NCBI GenBank assembly: GCA_002811645.1
Contig: PDIP01000015.1
Span: 1 to 64,000 of the forward strand
Direction: 5' to 3'
Length of the DNA stretch: 64,000 bases
Source of the DNA: Corallochytrium limacisporum
Taxonomy: Eukaryota; Opisthokonta
Numbering within the stretch: position 1 is the first letter of the stretch; each line of letters opens with the position of its first letter. The position numbers and the translations under genes were made by a program. This document shows positions 45,101-53,817 of the stretch, piece after piece. The notes beneath the pieces were generated by a model that was given only the letters and a program-made list of their open reading frames with translations, made no database searches and had not been told where the DNA came from.

Positions 45101-46762
45101 GGCAATCTGCAGCTGACCGCAAGTGTTTTGTGCGCCATTGGCACCGGTCTACGCGAACTTGGCGGTGTTGCCATTATATACGTGAATCCGGCCCTCGATG
45201 CCGCACTGACATTTATGGACGCCAAGTTTGACTCGGTTCATTGTGCCGGTGATAAGCACAAAGAGCAAACACAGAAGAAGGCACGATACTCTAGTGCCAT
45301 TCCTGCCACAAGCAACAGCCATGATCTCACCATGCTGGCCACCGCTGCCATGACTTGTCTGCGCAACATCATCGCCAGTGGTAGTAAGATGCTGGGGACT
45401 GCTCTGCCCCGCATTATTGCGGTGGTGACTGACAGTTGTCTCAATGCGGAGGCCGATTTACTCTCCGCCTCCAATGCCGACGAAAAGGGACTCATTCAGC
45501 GTGGCCAGGGATTGCGTGATCTCTTGGTCTCCACAGTGCCTATTCGTCAGTTGTTGCCCGCACTGAGATCCTGCGTGCAGTCAACCGTCGACGCGACTTA
45601 TGTTGATATTGAATACGATAACAGCGAGCGGACACTGGATGCACACTACCTGCACCGCGATTTGGGCCTAGTGATGCGCATGCTTGCTTCCATTGTGAAC
45701 ACACGCCTGAAGGTGAAGGAGGTTCTCGATGCGGAGAGTGACCTGCTTGGAATGGTATCTAGTGTCCTAGAAACGGAGATTACCATGTTGGTCGTGGCCC
45801 AGTACTATGAGTCTGCTGCACGCATTGAGCGTGCTGCCATCGATGCCCTGCTCGAGATCACCTTGAAGCAGAACAATACTTCCTTCAAGCCGTTCTTCCA
45901 AGCCTTCCTAGATTGGGGCTACAATGCCGAAGTCACGGCCAGCGAAGACGATGAATATGAGCCCAGGATCCTTCTTGCACGCCGGCGAGTGACTCACAGG
46001 GCGCTGGAAGATCTTTCCCAGCGTCTGACCTTCCTGTTCACACAGTATTTTGCCCTGGCTTGGGACGAGCTCTGCAACGACCTCGAATTTGGGGCAGACA
46101 TTGACCTTGAAGATTTGGATAGTATCGTGCCCGTGCAGAAGGGGAGAAAGCCATCCAAGAAAGAGTCCGCTAAGGGTAAGAAACGTTCCCTGGATGATGT
46201 ATTTGCAGAAGTGGAAGATGACGACGTTCAAGAACAACGTCAGGCTATGGAGCATCGCAATTCTCAGCTGATCATGCTGCGTCAACAGGTAATTGCCACG
46301 TTGCGCAGCTGTTTCGAGCACAACGGAACTGGAGCGGGCGTGAATGTGTTGTCCAAGGACCGCTTCCGCGCGGTGCTAAATCCACTGATGATGCACCTGG
46401 ACCGTCAACAGTGCGATGGCTCGAATGCGGAGATGGCATTGCGCCTCGAAGACGAAGTCGTGCCAACTGTCGTGAACTTGCTGGCGGGCTGTCACGATGA
46501 TCAGCGGCGGCAGGAAGCCACTCAGGCCTACCTTATGAAATTGCGCAGTAGTAGCACTCAGACAAGGGTAGCTGCCCTGCACATCCTGCAACGCGCTTAC
46601 GGTGCCATTGGCCAGGAGTACCTAAACCATCTGCCAGAAACGATTCCTTTCATTGCGGAGATTCTTGAAGATGACGATCCCGAGGTCGAACAGGCCGCAC
46701 AAGAAGCTGTGGCCACTGTCGAAGAGTACCTGGGGGAGAGCCTGAAGAAGTACCTCCTCTAG
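39194..46762 (+). CDS. HEATR1: HEATR1/UTP10, U3 snoRNP (t-UTP) HEAT-repeat protein
   Basis: A single exon encodes 2,522 residues, longer than human HEATR1 (2,144) and yeast Utp10 (1,769). The N-terminus (SLQAQLDRQA, YPSLLFDQKEARQLD) and the following TRVFVRLM stretch match the U3snoRNP10 domain. Alpha-helical HEAT-type repeats fill the protein. A BP28CT-type module lies near the end (QLIMLRQQVIATLRSCFEHN, FRAVLNPLMMHL), and the last residues return to HEAT repeats (HILQRAYGAIG, EILEDDDPEVEQAA). The protein belongs to the t-UTP subcomplex of the small-subunit processome, needed for rDNA transcription and 18S rRNA maturation in the nucleolus. Acidic loops occur near residues 1700 and 1915. Its stop lies 93 bp from that of the converging dCMP deaminase gene. 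Confidence 0.94.
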   Translation: MAASSLQAQLDRQAAQAGLTPQSTRQTDYPSLLFDQKEARQLDQETIRQLALNGLDEIRSSAAKYQSSYDGNQTVADVLEGLLEDQSGVVIEAMTLDEVSDLDLRIRSVLPLLGRSLLQRASQKIIEYLLRRYSIHKRLQVDVIHTVLPYLRTRVFVRLMITLQLGQKECPHYAWLVPQVCKPKTPLSMSVLAQRLNKDPTLFVTISKACQHLIRQFVPKEIVGDARQPSTDLGEMYASFLTVLGADFIAEVVQAQVTAGAGLKGKRQEAALLVAQTAIECLENASDVQKNSGARSIAIADVLRSMAHTLSIVLAQKVQIPAKALVELLGAFMQHHRVATTGQKDSAARAKGTQMLYTLVVLTQTQGVQALPVPLISDLIQTFADGSLGTQLQQAFEQKGAGADAFLTALINTVIDESSQTLQGSNGIVLTPHGLSVEQNKLLASSLHTTFASVDVPQGVLDQLVLKAIGSVIVYGEKSQIGSAILSGAHVRDPMYVDAVIAMITDKSQSKMSTKLWTVAKEVDSWRTDLKSETQMRQKITENLDALVASTARFGNEEGGLLQLLTESESNISTDINVHKLTGALHHPSVDMRRNAAETLVSVLESSKCELADRVMESCLTYIPDLLMDTSADVSRQGIALFQVLRGMKGFEAHKTEPIFTALLRYLWQSSMKTDASASQDVQAALVVLYEAYGPAEHLKETVVLFIATLCARPSSILLQKRNTLLKSLKAIKEGPECLEILVASDLRGLGSNFSAFLLESGDGFVENILSAGSSLVQIGIPSQHIESALAMLKLAAASELNKTQASKLLANSGEDNRTKGYVPLWDRLVAPRIGTMHTAHANATGQETTEVLGDFLGALVKCKTHAEVYDVMAKESRVDGALEWDLTKVFLASKAALMLVLAVDDTLTLCDCLDSLLAFQNKTILKLCAPIVGTDRIATGGDFVSGQITLLRLTLQLNRNAVARSNALLFLGASIQGMGRVAIKQHATHLGQVGLFVALNCCDESRRVRESAVEALQALARIIEAGGLVATDMKASSKSAKQSVVPGAVVPLPVLSALLATLHVAATDIATDPAHISEALARYFQQQSDDDVCRALLNSVVTCVTSQKHTYGVHQRALQLVHDLDPVMQQQMFLPFSLQNAKFLMRSLQGSMDRASPVVKKCASLCARILTRCEDGAASLTGVQKGQLVEVFDLFLRLGSNKTDEETPQAIVLRSFLTRKVGSKDVGIDDDDDAIETPSPLWTSLDTYKDRLYVRLLTLGGNINANTSLSMQEVATHTAAVLAVASLGVLEFVGRILRDHMDMLLEAINVKDTDHLSLAVRAGKGIFENLSPEQAQSDETITEGTFAKRNLEVVNTILMICAKADFADFMELLQGEGATGGLALLKDTKRKGGSAKKAGAASDDLGSLATSLQNMISNISSAIQGLLGMEGVERKKTSRKQPVTTPSGSVEISVDALEYTQQNIMIALQRVWDRVLAWRDSSATTLDLDSIPVFSAMRADVAVTCLRISRNPATQHQALNVLNTMARLQPHRVVHEVMPIFTFMSTSTIRHDDNYTFKLIKDTICSIIPAIMSGGESSAEENTERAVKQLHFDIIKVFVDAWKHIPAHRRHDLYSEVVATMGAADYLHVMIAMLLRRADTIQMRKGLSSSSEAEADGDDYSTFAHLLMHDYNAATQLQATYKLLLVPWIAPSVVRLPEDGDMYSDDDDNDEDRLGGNLHPDDLLLSNMAIGDGKRGTSMKTMLRKTNIVLFAIRRLDRADLLEGIVTLERSGGQDALEALQVEYLRLLEACLLLQASLQGLTSGDTTGSLASRILHTRADHAECLKGYKRLGRWVLELMDRVNGLMAFTTVVSVVDRLVRHSDAVIRRKALLLLNRRIEASKGQLTKTEIESLLSFFPSILYIISAGRLNAEDDGESEDEEDSEPETVINRQVAVLVCENMARFLAKKYPQDFDRGMALLLEDKVLRTGNLQLTASVLCAIGTGLRELGGVAIIYVNPALDAALTFMDAKFDSVHCAGDKHKEQTQKKARYSSAIPATSNSHDLTMLATAAMTCLRNIIASGSKMLGTALPRIIAVVTDSCLNAEADLLSASNADEKGLIQRGQGLRDLLVSTVPIRQLLPALRSCVQSTVDATYVDIEYDNSERTLDAHYLHRDLGLVMRMLASIVNTRLKVKEVLDAESDLLGMVSSVLETEITMLVVAQYYESAARIERAAIDALLEITLKQNNTSFKPFFQAFLDWGYNAEVTASEDDEYEPRILLARRRVTHRALEDLSQRLTFLFTQYFALAWDELCNDLEFGADIDLEDLDSIVPVQKGRKPSKKESAKGKKRSLDDVFAEVEDDDVQEQRQAMEHRNSQLIMLRQQVIATLRSCFEHNGTGAGVNVLSKDRFRAVLNPLMMHLDRQQCDGSNAEMALRLEDEVVPTVVNLLAGCHDDQRRQEATQAYLMKLRSSSTQTRVAALHILQRAYGAIGQEYLNHLPETIPFIAEILEDDDPEVEQAAQEAVATVEEYLGESLKKYLL

Positions 46763-46855
46763 AAATGATTGAATTGTTCTCAAACTAGATGCCACTGGAT
46801 TTGAAATCATAGTAAAGAATAGAAACAGAAGTCTGTATAGATACATCAAAACGGT

Positions 46856-47587
46856 TTACGATGAGGTCTCCGAGGCTGGATGGCCACCGGCCTTTGTGAA
46901 GTCGATGGTAATAGTCTCACGTGATGGCACGTATTGTTGGTATGAAACTCCTGCAAGGTCCATCAGGTGCCGACTGGCCCGAAAGGCTGGAACTTGATGG
47001 TACTTGTCACTGAGGTAGAATATCTTGGTGATACCAGACTGAATGATTAACTTGGCACATTCGTTGCACGGAAACATGGCCACGTACATGTGACAGCCCT
47101 TGACCTCAGCTGCATTCTTGTTTAGGATGGCGTTCATTTCCGCATGGCACACGTACGGGTACTTGGTCTCCAAAACATTGTCGCTTGAGGACTCGCGAGC
47201 CCAAGGGAGGTTGTCATCGTCGCATCCGTTGGGCATACCATTATAGCCGATGCCGACAATTCGGTGTTCCGGTGTAACAATGCATGCTCCAACCTGTGTA
47301 CTAGGATCCTTTGAACGCATAGCACTAAGGAAGGCCACTCCCATGAAGTAGTCAGCCCATGACAAGTAATCTGTACGCTTACGAACCCGACCGATTGCCT
47401 CCGCAGAAGGATGGACATTGATGTCGTCTGTGATGTCAGACTTGATACTTGCCTTAGCGGAAGGGGTAGTGACCTTCAATTTCTTTCTGGCTGCTTCCTG
47501 ATGTTCCATATTTGATGTCCTCTTTTGGCTCCCAATGCGTGTCCCAGGATCTGCACTGTCGTCCACTGAAACTGCTCCCGGAGTCAT
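46856..47587 (-). CDS. DCTD: deoxycytidylate (dCMP) deaminase
   Basis: From the ATG at 47587 the product has 243 residues, about 65 more than human DCTD. The catalytic zinc site is HAE at 148-150 (E150 proton shuttle) with PCNEC supplying C174 and C177. [15 protein letters not shown] and [12 protein letters not shown] are DCTD hallmarks. It converts dCMP to dUMP, feeding thymidylate synthesis. The N-terminal 70 residues have no counterpart in human DCTD and contain ARKKLKV, a possible nuclear localisation signal; an internal ATG at 47509 would remove half of it. The frame upstream of 47587 continues to a TTG, so the start is somewhat uncertain. Confidence 0.94.
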   Translation of the reverse strand: MTPGAVSVDDSADPGTRIGSQKRTSNMEHQEAARKKLKVTTPSAKASIKSDITDDINVHPSAEAIGRVRKRTDYLSWADYFMGVAFLSAMRSKDPSTQVGACIVTPEHRIVGIGYNGMPNGCDDDNLPWARESSSDNVLETKYPYVCHAEMNAILNKNAAEVKGCHMYVAMFPCNECAKLIIQSGITKIFYLSDKYHQVPAFRASRHLMDLAGVSYQQYVPSRETITIDFTKAGGHPASETSS

Positions 47588-48115
47588 GACTCTGCTTGTA
47601 CAGACAGCTGTATCTCCCAAATGTTCATTAAGGTTGTTTGACCACTGATGATGTGCTCTTGAATCCCCTGGGTCAAGTACCCTCTCTGAGGAGGTCCAAA
47701 CAGGCCCCTTTCACTCTCCCGAGCCGGCCACCCACCTCCCCTTCCACACCCCCCGGGGGGGTGTGGGGGAGCGGGGCAGCCGAAACTTTCGCGCCTGAAT
47801 GCTAGTGAGACCCAGGAACGGGTTCTGAGAATGAAAGGAGGTGAGATCCATCTACCAAACTAGACTTTTAGCTCGGAGTTCTAAATTCTGTAATGTTATG
47901 GGTTTCATGGTGAGATGAATGTCTTGATGATGGAAAAGAAAATGGATTGTGATTTGGTTGGGTTTCAAGACATGATTACTGGGGGTGAATTGTTGTCATC
48001 ATGCGAGATCGATATGGTACTGTTCGGGTCGGAATGAGGGCCTTGCCCCATGCTCCCCAATGTTCAATGTTACAGTTTGGTGTTCTGTGATATTCTTTTG
48101 AAAGGTAATTGCCCA
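47588..48115. other. intergenic with C-run/G-run palindrome
   Basis: This 528-bp spacer between two minus-strand genes contains a near-perfect palindrome, CCACACCCCCC followed by GGGGGGGTGTGG, at 47744-47766. No coding frame is evident. Confidence 0.5.
47744..47766. repeat. C-run/G-run palindrome
   Basis: The left arm CCACACCCCCC is mirrored by GGGGGGTGTGG with one extra G. The symmetry includes the non-homopolymer bases, so this is a true inverted repeat and not simply adjacent homopolymers. It lies about 160 bp upstream of the dCMP deaminase start. Confidence 0.75.
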
Positions 48116-49060
48116 TTATGCATCAGTGGTCACGCCTTTGCTGACACCGTTGGCGTACTGGAAGTCACCGCTCTTCTCATGCTCAGTAATGTCTAGAGCC
48201 ACTAGGCAGCTCTCCTTGACCACCTGCTCACTGTCGTCGATGTATTTGCGCAGCACATCCTCAGCCTCCTTTGTGGCAACGGAGCCTAGGGCCTCTGCAG
48301 CTTCGTGGCGGACCATACCGTGCTCCTCACTGTTTTCCAAAACCTTTGAAAGGCCGCTGACACTGGCAGGGTGTTGCATCTGTCCCAAAACATACGCGAC
48401 CTCATGTCTGAAAAGGGCCGAAGATGCCTTCAGCATACCCTCCACCAGAGCATGCACATCGTCCTCCTGTCCCCGATTACGCAATTCGAACATGCTTCGG
48501 TAGCGCTCAAAGAGAGACTTACTCTCATCGCACAGTAAGTCCTTCAGTTCTGCGGTAGTCATAGTCTTCTGAGCAACTGTGGGAGGCGCGGGGTCGACGC
48601 TGGAGTAGGGATTCTGGCTCAACTTGTCATCTTCCTGTACTTTCCCTTCCTTAAGCCAGCGCAGACGATCTAATGCAATCTCCACAGTTTCACTAACCTC
48701 AACTCTGGGATCTCCCTTGAAACGCACCAGAATTTCTTCGCATCCGTCGCTAGCAATGGCACCTAGTGCTTCTGCCGCTTCGTGACGGACCATGGGGTCC
48801 TGCGTCATATCCGCTAATACAATTTCTAGACAAGGAACAGCCTCAGGATCTTGCATCTGTCCTAAACAGTACGCCAGTTCGTGCTTAAGCAAAGCGCTCT
48901 CGTCACCAAAGACGGCTGCAATGGCATCAATAGCGCCCTTTCCGCCAATGTTCTTCAGAGTGAAAAGTGCCCGAAAGCGATCATTCAGAGGAGCCTTGGC
49001 ATCAGCTAGGGTCTTGCCCAGGGCAGGAATAGCAGCCTGTAGTTCATCGTTGGCAACCAT
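48116..49060 (-). CDS. DOHH: deoxyhypusine hydroxylase
   Basis: The 314-aa HEAT-like repeat protein has the four strictly conserved His-Glu pairs that hold the di-iron centre: H60-E61, H93-E94, H219-E220 and H252-E253. They sit in the repeated phrases KHELAYCLGQMQ, VRHEAAEALG, RHEVAYVLGQMQ and VRHEAAEALG. The two halves are related, as in the family's dyad. It hydroxylates deoxyhypusine on eIF5A to hypusine, the second step of that modification. Human DOHH has 302 residues, so length is normal; the linker between halves (about 137-170) carries the few extra residues. The start ATG at 49060 is verified. Confidence 0.96.
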   Translation of the reverse strand: MVANDELQAAIPALGKTLADAKAPLNDRFRALFTLKNIGGKGAIDAIAAVFGDESALLKHELAYCLGQMQDPEAVPCLEIVLADMTQDPMVRHEAAEALGAIASDGCEEILVRFKGDPRVEVSETVEIALDRLRWLKEGKVQEDDKLSQNPYSSVDPAPPTVAQKTMTTAELKDLLCDESKSLFERYRSMFELRNRGQEDDVHALVEGMLKASSALFRHEVAYVLGQMQHPASVSGLSKVLENSEEHGMVRHEAAEALGSVATKEAEDVLRKYIDDSEQVVKESCLVALDITEHEKSGDFQYANGVSKGVTTDA

Positions 49061-50054
49061 TGTATGCTTCTTATTTCAGCTCCGCTACTAAAAACTACAA
49101 TAGTCCGAACAAGACTTCAACTGTATGCCTCACGCCACGATGCCTAAATGGTAGATCTGCGTTTCAAATACCGTAGTACAATTTTGAGTTTTGTGTCAAT
49201 TGAATGGTTGTGAAACTTCCTACAGTCTTTCTTCTCTCTTCTATTCGCTGCTGCCACTCTCGACGCTTTCTACTGCCCATGCCAAACCAATCCGACATGA
49301 CAGCTGGCATATAGGTGCCCAAAGGCGGGTTTCTCGACTCACCATCTGCGCGAGGTTCTGAAAGTACCGCACGGAACGATCCGCTCCCTCGGCAGGGGGG
49401 ATTTAGCCTCACCCTCCGACACACTCTCACATGGGCTCGTTCTTGCGCTCTAAGTGAGGAGGGGGCCTAATTTCCCCTCATTCCCGGTCCCTCCAGTCCC
49501 CCCTTCCCCCGGATAAAACACACAAAATTCCAAAAACACACACAAATGCGGAACTCAAATGGAGCGATAAAATCGGAAAAAATGGAAACAATGTGACCCA
49601 TGGCGAATAGTCCTCGGTGGGCTTCTTTTTGGGGAAACCAGGTGTGTCGTTGAGTTCAGTACTTTGAGTACTAGAAAACCGCAGATGTATGGTCTAGTAT
49701 TGAAAGTACAGTTACACGGGGATTTTAGTACATTTATTATGGACAGGGCAGGCCATACGGCCAATACATTAGCTGGAGCAGCGTACTCGTAGTCCACTGG
49801 CTTGTACAGACATCGCGTACCGTGGGCCTAAACGTATAGGGGTGGACTGCAATGTATTCTGAGGCAGTCAACTTCTGCCGCATATATCTCATATAATGTA
49901 GAGAGGCACACCGTGTGGAGGATGCTACTATGTCATTGCTCAATTTCATTATTGTATAAACAGCTACAAAGCAGATTGCTATTTGAAAGACTAATTAGTC
50001 ATTGAGCCGAGGTTAAGAGATTCTTCGGGTAATAATCTTCATCCAATAGTAATC
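49061..50054. promoter_or_regulatory. divergent intergenic region, DOHH/eS8
   Basis: This 994-bp spacer between DOHH and eS8 should carry both promoters. A pyrimidine-rich CCCTCATTCCCGG stretch lies near 49475-49515. I see no TATA box near the eS8 start and no RNA gene. Confidence 0.4.
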
Positions 50055-50672
50055 ATGAGTGTCTCTCGCGATAGCGTTCACAAGCGCCGTAAGACCGGAG
50101 GACGCCAGGTGGCTCTCCGCAAGAAGCGTCTGTTCGAGTCTGCTCGTCAGGCGGCCAGCACTAAGATCGGTGAGAAGCGCGTGCGTCTGGTTCGTACCCG
50201 CGGTGGTAACCGCAAGTACCGCGCTCTCCGTCTGGAAACGGGTAACTTCAGCTGGGCCAGCGAGGGTGTCGCCCGCAAGAGCCGTATCATCGGTGTGGTC
50301 TACAATGCAACCAACAACGAGTTGGTGCGTACCAACACTTTGGTGAAGAACGCTATCATCCAGATTGATGCCACCCCTTTCAAGCAGTGGTACGAATCCT
50401 ACTACGGTCTGCCCCTGGGTCGCAAGAAAAACGCTGTGATCGAGGACGATCCACTGGAGAAGAAGGTTAGCAAGCACGTCGCTGCTAAGCGCAAGTCTCG
50501 TCAGGCCAACGCCAAGGTTGACCCCCATGTTGCCGACCAATTCACCGCTGGTCGTGTCTACGCTTGCATCTCCTCTCGCCCGGGACAGAGCGGTCGTTGT
50601 GACGGCTACATCCTGGAAGGCCGCGAGCTGGACTTCTACCTCAGGAAGATGCGCACCAAGAAGGGCAAATAA
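50055..50672 (+). CDS. RPS8: 40S ribosomal protein eS8
   Basis: The 205-residue protein matches eS8 along its full length (human 208). The N-terminus [15 protein letters not shown] is the rRNA-contacting basic stretch, followed by [21 protein letters not shown] and the C-terminal [27 protein letters not shown]. Codon use is strongly biased to C/G-ending triplets (CGT, AAG, GGT), as expected for a highly expressed gene and unlike its neighbours. It reads as a single exon. It is transcribed toward the SOUL protein gene with 416 bp between stops. Confidence 0.98.
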   Translation: MSVSRDSVHKRRKTGGRQVALRKKRLFESARQAASTKIGEKRVRLVRTRGGNRKYRALRLETGNFSWASEGVARKSRIIGVVYNATNNELVRTNTLVKNAIIQIDATPFKQWYESYYGLPLGRKKNAVIEDDPLEKKVSKHVAAKRKSRQANAKVDPHVADQFTAGRVYACISSRPGQSGRCDGYILEGRELDFYLRKMRTKKGK

Positions 50673-51088
50673 GCGTAACGCTTCATCTCTTTATCATAAC
50701 TTTGTTTAGGGTTATCGGGCTATTGACTTGCCACATGTCACGACTGTCTCTCTCAATGGGGTCATCTGATTGGCAAGCCAACCCAACATATTCATTCATC
50801 CATTGCATGAACTCAAACACAAACACAATCTTTTCACCTTTAGCATTCGTAGCATAACATTTCCAAACAACCTTAACTTGTCTCATGATGATCATGTACC
50901 GTGTTGGTCATGGGCAAACCTTTCTAATACGCAAATATATGCATAAGAAACACATCGTTTTATAAGAAACTGAATGAGGGCTAAGTTGCATGTACTATTG
51001 TAGGCGACATCCTCTAAAAAGTGGTATGATGACAAGGGAGTCATTCAGACAATCCATTAAATGGTCGGAAGCTCAGGTCGATGAGTGA
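50673..51088. other. convergent 3' intergenic region
   Basis: This 416-bp AT-rich stretch lies between two converging stop codons and presumably contains both 3' ends. Nothing coding is seen. Confidence 0.5.
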
Positions 51089-51859
51089 TCAGTTCTCGAG
51101 AATGACCCAGACCTCGTTATGGCGCTTCCAGAACTTGAAGGGTGAGTCATAGCCTGCAAAGTAGAACGCCTTCGCGTTGAACTTAATGTCATGCTTAGAC
51201 AGGACCTCAGCCAATTCTCTGACCTTGGCATGGATTTCCTCATCATTGGCGTAGCCGCCGAACTGGTTCACGACCACCTTCATCTCTGGAGACTCCTCAA
51301 TAGAGACGTCGTTGTCGGTTGGAGTGGGCACCTTGGCACCCTCCTTCTGGTAGATGTACGGGTTATAGAATCCAACCTCTACCGTATCCTTACAGAACGG
51401 ACCGTCGCCAGCTGTGATCTTGGCACGGACAGGGGCAGTCATGTCGATCTTCTGCTTGTCACTGTTATTGCCTCCGATGTACTTGAACAGCTTCATGAAG
51501 CCATCGCGAAGGGCATGCATCACAACCTTGCCTTCCTCGGTATCGACTGCCCACTTGCCGGCCCTATAGGTACGGACCTCAAAGCCATCTATGTCTCCGT
51601 TCACCTGGTACGGAGGGCAATTCAAGCCATTGCAAAACGCAGGCTCTTTCCAAGTAGCAGTGCTCGTGGTGGTGGTGCTCGTGGTGGTGATGGTGCTACC
51701 AGGAACTACTACGGTTTCAGTGACAGTAACAGTTTCCGCGGCATAATCCTTCGTGGCGAGACCTGTGTCCGGGTAAGAATCCGGACGAGACACGCTGGCG
51801 CCCATAGCAAAAGCCACTAGGCAGGCAATGAAGAGAGGAAGAATGAAGCTCGGGCGCAT
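51089..51859 (-). CDS. secreted SOUL/HEBP-family haem-binding protein
   Basis: The 256-aa protein begins with a clear signal peptide (FILPLFIACLVAFAMG, residues 5-20). A Thr-rich linker (about 45-70: TVTETVV, TITTTSTTTTS) may be O-glycosylated. Residues 75-255 are a SOUL domain, with PPYQVNGDIDGFEVRTY, KIDMTAPV, VNQFGGYANDEE and the terminal FWKRHNEVWVILEN typical of the family. SOUL/HEBP proteins bind haem or porphyrin, although the physiological role is often unknown. A secreted form suggests extracellular or endomembrane porphyrin binding; similar architecture occurs in animal HEBP2-like secreted proteins. The start ATG at 51859 is verified. Confidence 0.9.
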   Translation of the reverse strand: MRPSFILPLFIACLVAFAMGASVSRPDSYPDTGLATKDYAAETVTVTETVVVPGSTITTTSTTTTSTATWKEPAFCNGLNCPPYQVNGDIDGFEVRTYRAGKWAVDTEEGKVVMHALRDGFMKLFKYIGGNNSDKQKIDMTAPVRAKITAGDGPFCKDTVEVGFYNPYIYQKEGAKVPTPTDNDVSIEESPEMKVVVNQFGGYANDEEIHAKVRELAEVLSKHDIKFNAKAFYFAGYDSPFKFWKRHNEVWVILEN

Positions 51860-51909
51860 AATGGGACTCAGGGCTCTATTGTACGCAATGCAAGCGGACC
51901 TGATGTCGA

Positions 51910-52012
51910 TCGGTTATCGATCGTCAAGACTTCTCCTCCTCCTGTTATATACCAATGATCTCGACAATTTCATAGAAAATCAAAGCCATGGGTATCCTCA
52001 AAGAACAGACAT
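51910..52012 (+). pseudogene. possible reverse-transcriptase fragment
   Basis: The plus strand reads LLLLLLYTNDLDNFIEN, resembling the LLFLLYINDLPDxI block of non-LTR reverse transcriptases. About 40 bp downstream, in another frame, TCDDSCGTL could be a ruined ADD box. The match is short and the upstream GVPQGS motif is not clearly present. It could be a decayed retroelement or chance. Confidence 0.2.
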
Positions 52013-52261
52013 GCGATGACTCCTGTGGCACACTCTCACCTCATACTGACCCGCCTGCCAACTCAAGCGATTCACAGTTCAGACGCGTTCTGGGAGGGAT
52101 CCCATCAGGATCAGAGATTCCTTAGCTGACAACAAGAAAACCACCGACCCAGACCCGCCTGTTTTACGCTGTCCTTTCGACTAAGCGCTTGGTATGCAGA
52201 GGAGCTCGTTTGTGAAAAGAACACGGAAGAGAAGGGGAAAAAGAAAGGAGAAAGAAGGGGA

Positions 52262-52330
52262 GGGGGGGGGGGAGGAGGAGAGTAATGAGGGAGGGGGGGG
52301 GGGGGGGAGGAGGAGAGTAATGAGGGAGTG
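52262..52330 (+). repeat. 35-bp G-rich tandem repeat
   Basis: GAGGAGGAGAGTAATGAGG occurs at 52272 and again at 52307, each copy flanked by runs of G. Two units are present. Confidence 0.8.
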
Positions 52331-53169
52331 AGGGGCGTGTCTGACACCGTCAGGACCGTTGGTGACCAGAGCGAGCTTTTTTCTAGCCCAACCTCCCCCT
52401 CCCCCCCCTCTCGCTTCCTTTCTGTTGTTGGTCTCGCATTCGCAGAGCAGGTACCGAGTACTGGGCCTGTTCCCGGCACGTACGCCCCCGCGAGGTGGAG
52501 GGGAGGGGGCAGAAAAAGAGTCAACAATGAAGAGCCCAATATTGCTTCAAGTGCTTGCTGCACAGTCGGTGGTGAGTGGGGGAAGAGATGGAAAAAATTC
52601 TTCGGAAGAAAATGAACCACCGGACGGACACCGACTGGCTGATTTCACAGAATGGGGTGATGGGAAACTGAGACTGGTAAAGGGGAAAGATCAGCAGCCT
52701 TCTGCAAACTGGCAACCACAGGCATTCACAGTAGGGAGAAGGGGGGGGGGATATCTGATTGACGGTCTGATGCGATTGTCTGTGGGCCTGAGATCACAGA
52801 GCTGAAACCCTTACTTACAGAGAGCCCCGAAGGGTTTGGTGGTGATGTTCGTGGCTAGCAGCCTAGTGCATGCACGGCGCACCGGCTTCTAGAACTTAGT
52901 GTTCCGAAATCCTCAGTTGAAACTCTTGTGGAAACGGGTTAGGTGATTAGTGCACACATAGCACGTCGCAAGTTCTATCGGTTTCTTGTATTAGAGTAAT
53001 TAGATTGTACAAATACGTGATAACTGACGAGGGTCACTGTTGCGATCATTGCAAGCTCTGCTCAACAGAAATGTAGGCCCATCGACCGACGACCACTATA
53101 TGATCCCCCGCATACTGGGTCCTTGCGGAGCAGTTGATGTGTCCGGAACCCATGTGCTTGGCCAAACCA

Positions 53170-53817
53170 TTAGATCTTGAGAACCTTCCGGGTCTGGTCA
53201 ACCAGGCGGCCGAAAGACTTGCGCACACCGGCTGTTCCGACATCAATGGCGTCCTCAAAGCGACCAACGTGCTTCGGGAACAGAGCATTGATGTAGATGG
53301 TGTAGATCACGCCTTGGCCGGTGCAGTAGCAAAGACTGCGAACCAAATCCAGGTTCAGATAGTACGCAAGCATGTACAAGACCCTCATGATCACGAAGCT
53401 CATGCACAAGTGGTCCAGAGTATCGGAAGGCACACCAGTCGCCGTTCCGATCAGAACGGCAGCAAGGAACGGTGCCATCGCCTCATTGTTGTTCTGATGA
53501 GCGGAGTATATGCGCAAAGCAAGACCTGACCTTTCCATACCACGCGGATGTGCGTTGGTGAACTTAGACTTACCGTTGTACAGGGCAGTAAGGGAGACAA
53601 AGGGCCAGTAGCTCACGGTGACCAAGATCTGGAGAGCAAGAATACACACGAAAGGGAACAGCTCAGGGTCCACGTCGTACTTGCCCAGCTGATACTTGAG
53701 TGCGCGCACCTGAGGCAGGAATGTCTGGTACTTGTTCATCAGAACAGAAGCACCCAAACCGATGCCATAGAAGGCGGGGGTGGCGATGGACAGGAAGACA
53801 GACTCCATAAAGGTCAT
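53170..53817 (-). CDS. MAPEG-family membrane protein
   Basis: The 215-aa protein has four hydrophobic segments (about 8-25, 54-78, 113-130 and 136-165). AHQNNNEAMAPFLAAVLIG (106-124) matches the signature of the MAPEG family (membrane-associated proteins in eicosanoid and glutathione metabolism), where the Arg/Asn/Glu residues bind glutathione. VIMRVLYMLAYYLNLDLVRSLCY near 140-165 matches the second family signature. Members include microsomal glutathione transferase, LTC4 synthase and uncharacterised fungal and protist proteins. The product is longer than MGST (about 150), with an extra N-terminal loop and a basic C-terminus. The exact activity is not predictable. The start ATG at 53817 is preferred; an internal Met lies three codons later. 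Confidence 0.85.
   Translation of the reverse strand: MTFMESVFLSIATPAFYGIGLGASVLMNKYQTFLPQVRALKYQLGKYDVDPELFPFVCILALQILVTVSYWPFVSLTALYNGKSKFTNAHPRGMERSGLALRIYSAHQNNNEAMAPFLAAVLIGTATGVPSDTLDHLCMSFVIMRVLYMLAYYLNLDLVRSLCYCTGQGVIYTIYINALFPKHVGRFEDAIDVGTAGVRKSFGRLVDQTRKVLKI

Larger units (their letters stand above)
51860..53169. other. 1.3-kb intergenic with repeats
   Basis: The stretch between the SOUL gene start and the MAPEG gene stop contains a possible reverse-transcriptase fossil near 51915-52010, a G-rich 35-bp tandem repeat near 52262-52330, and a run of 10 G near 52741. No intact gene is visible. Confidence 0.5.
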
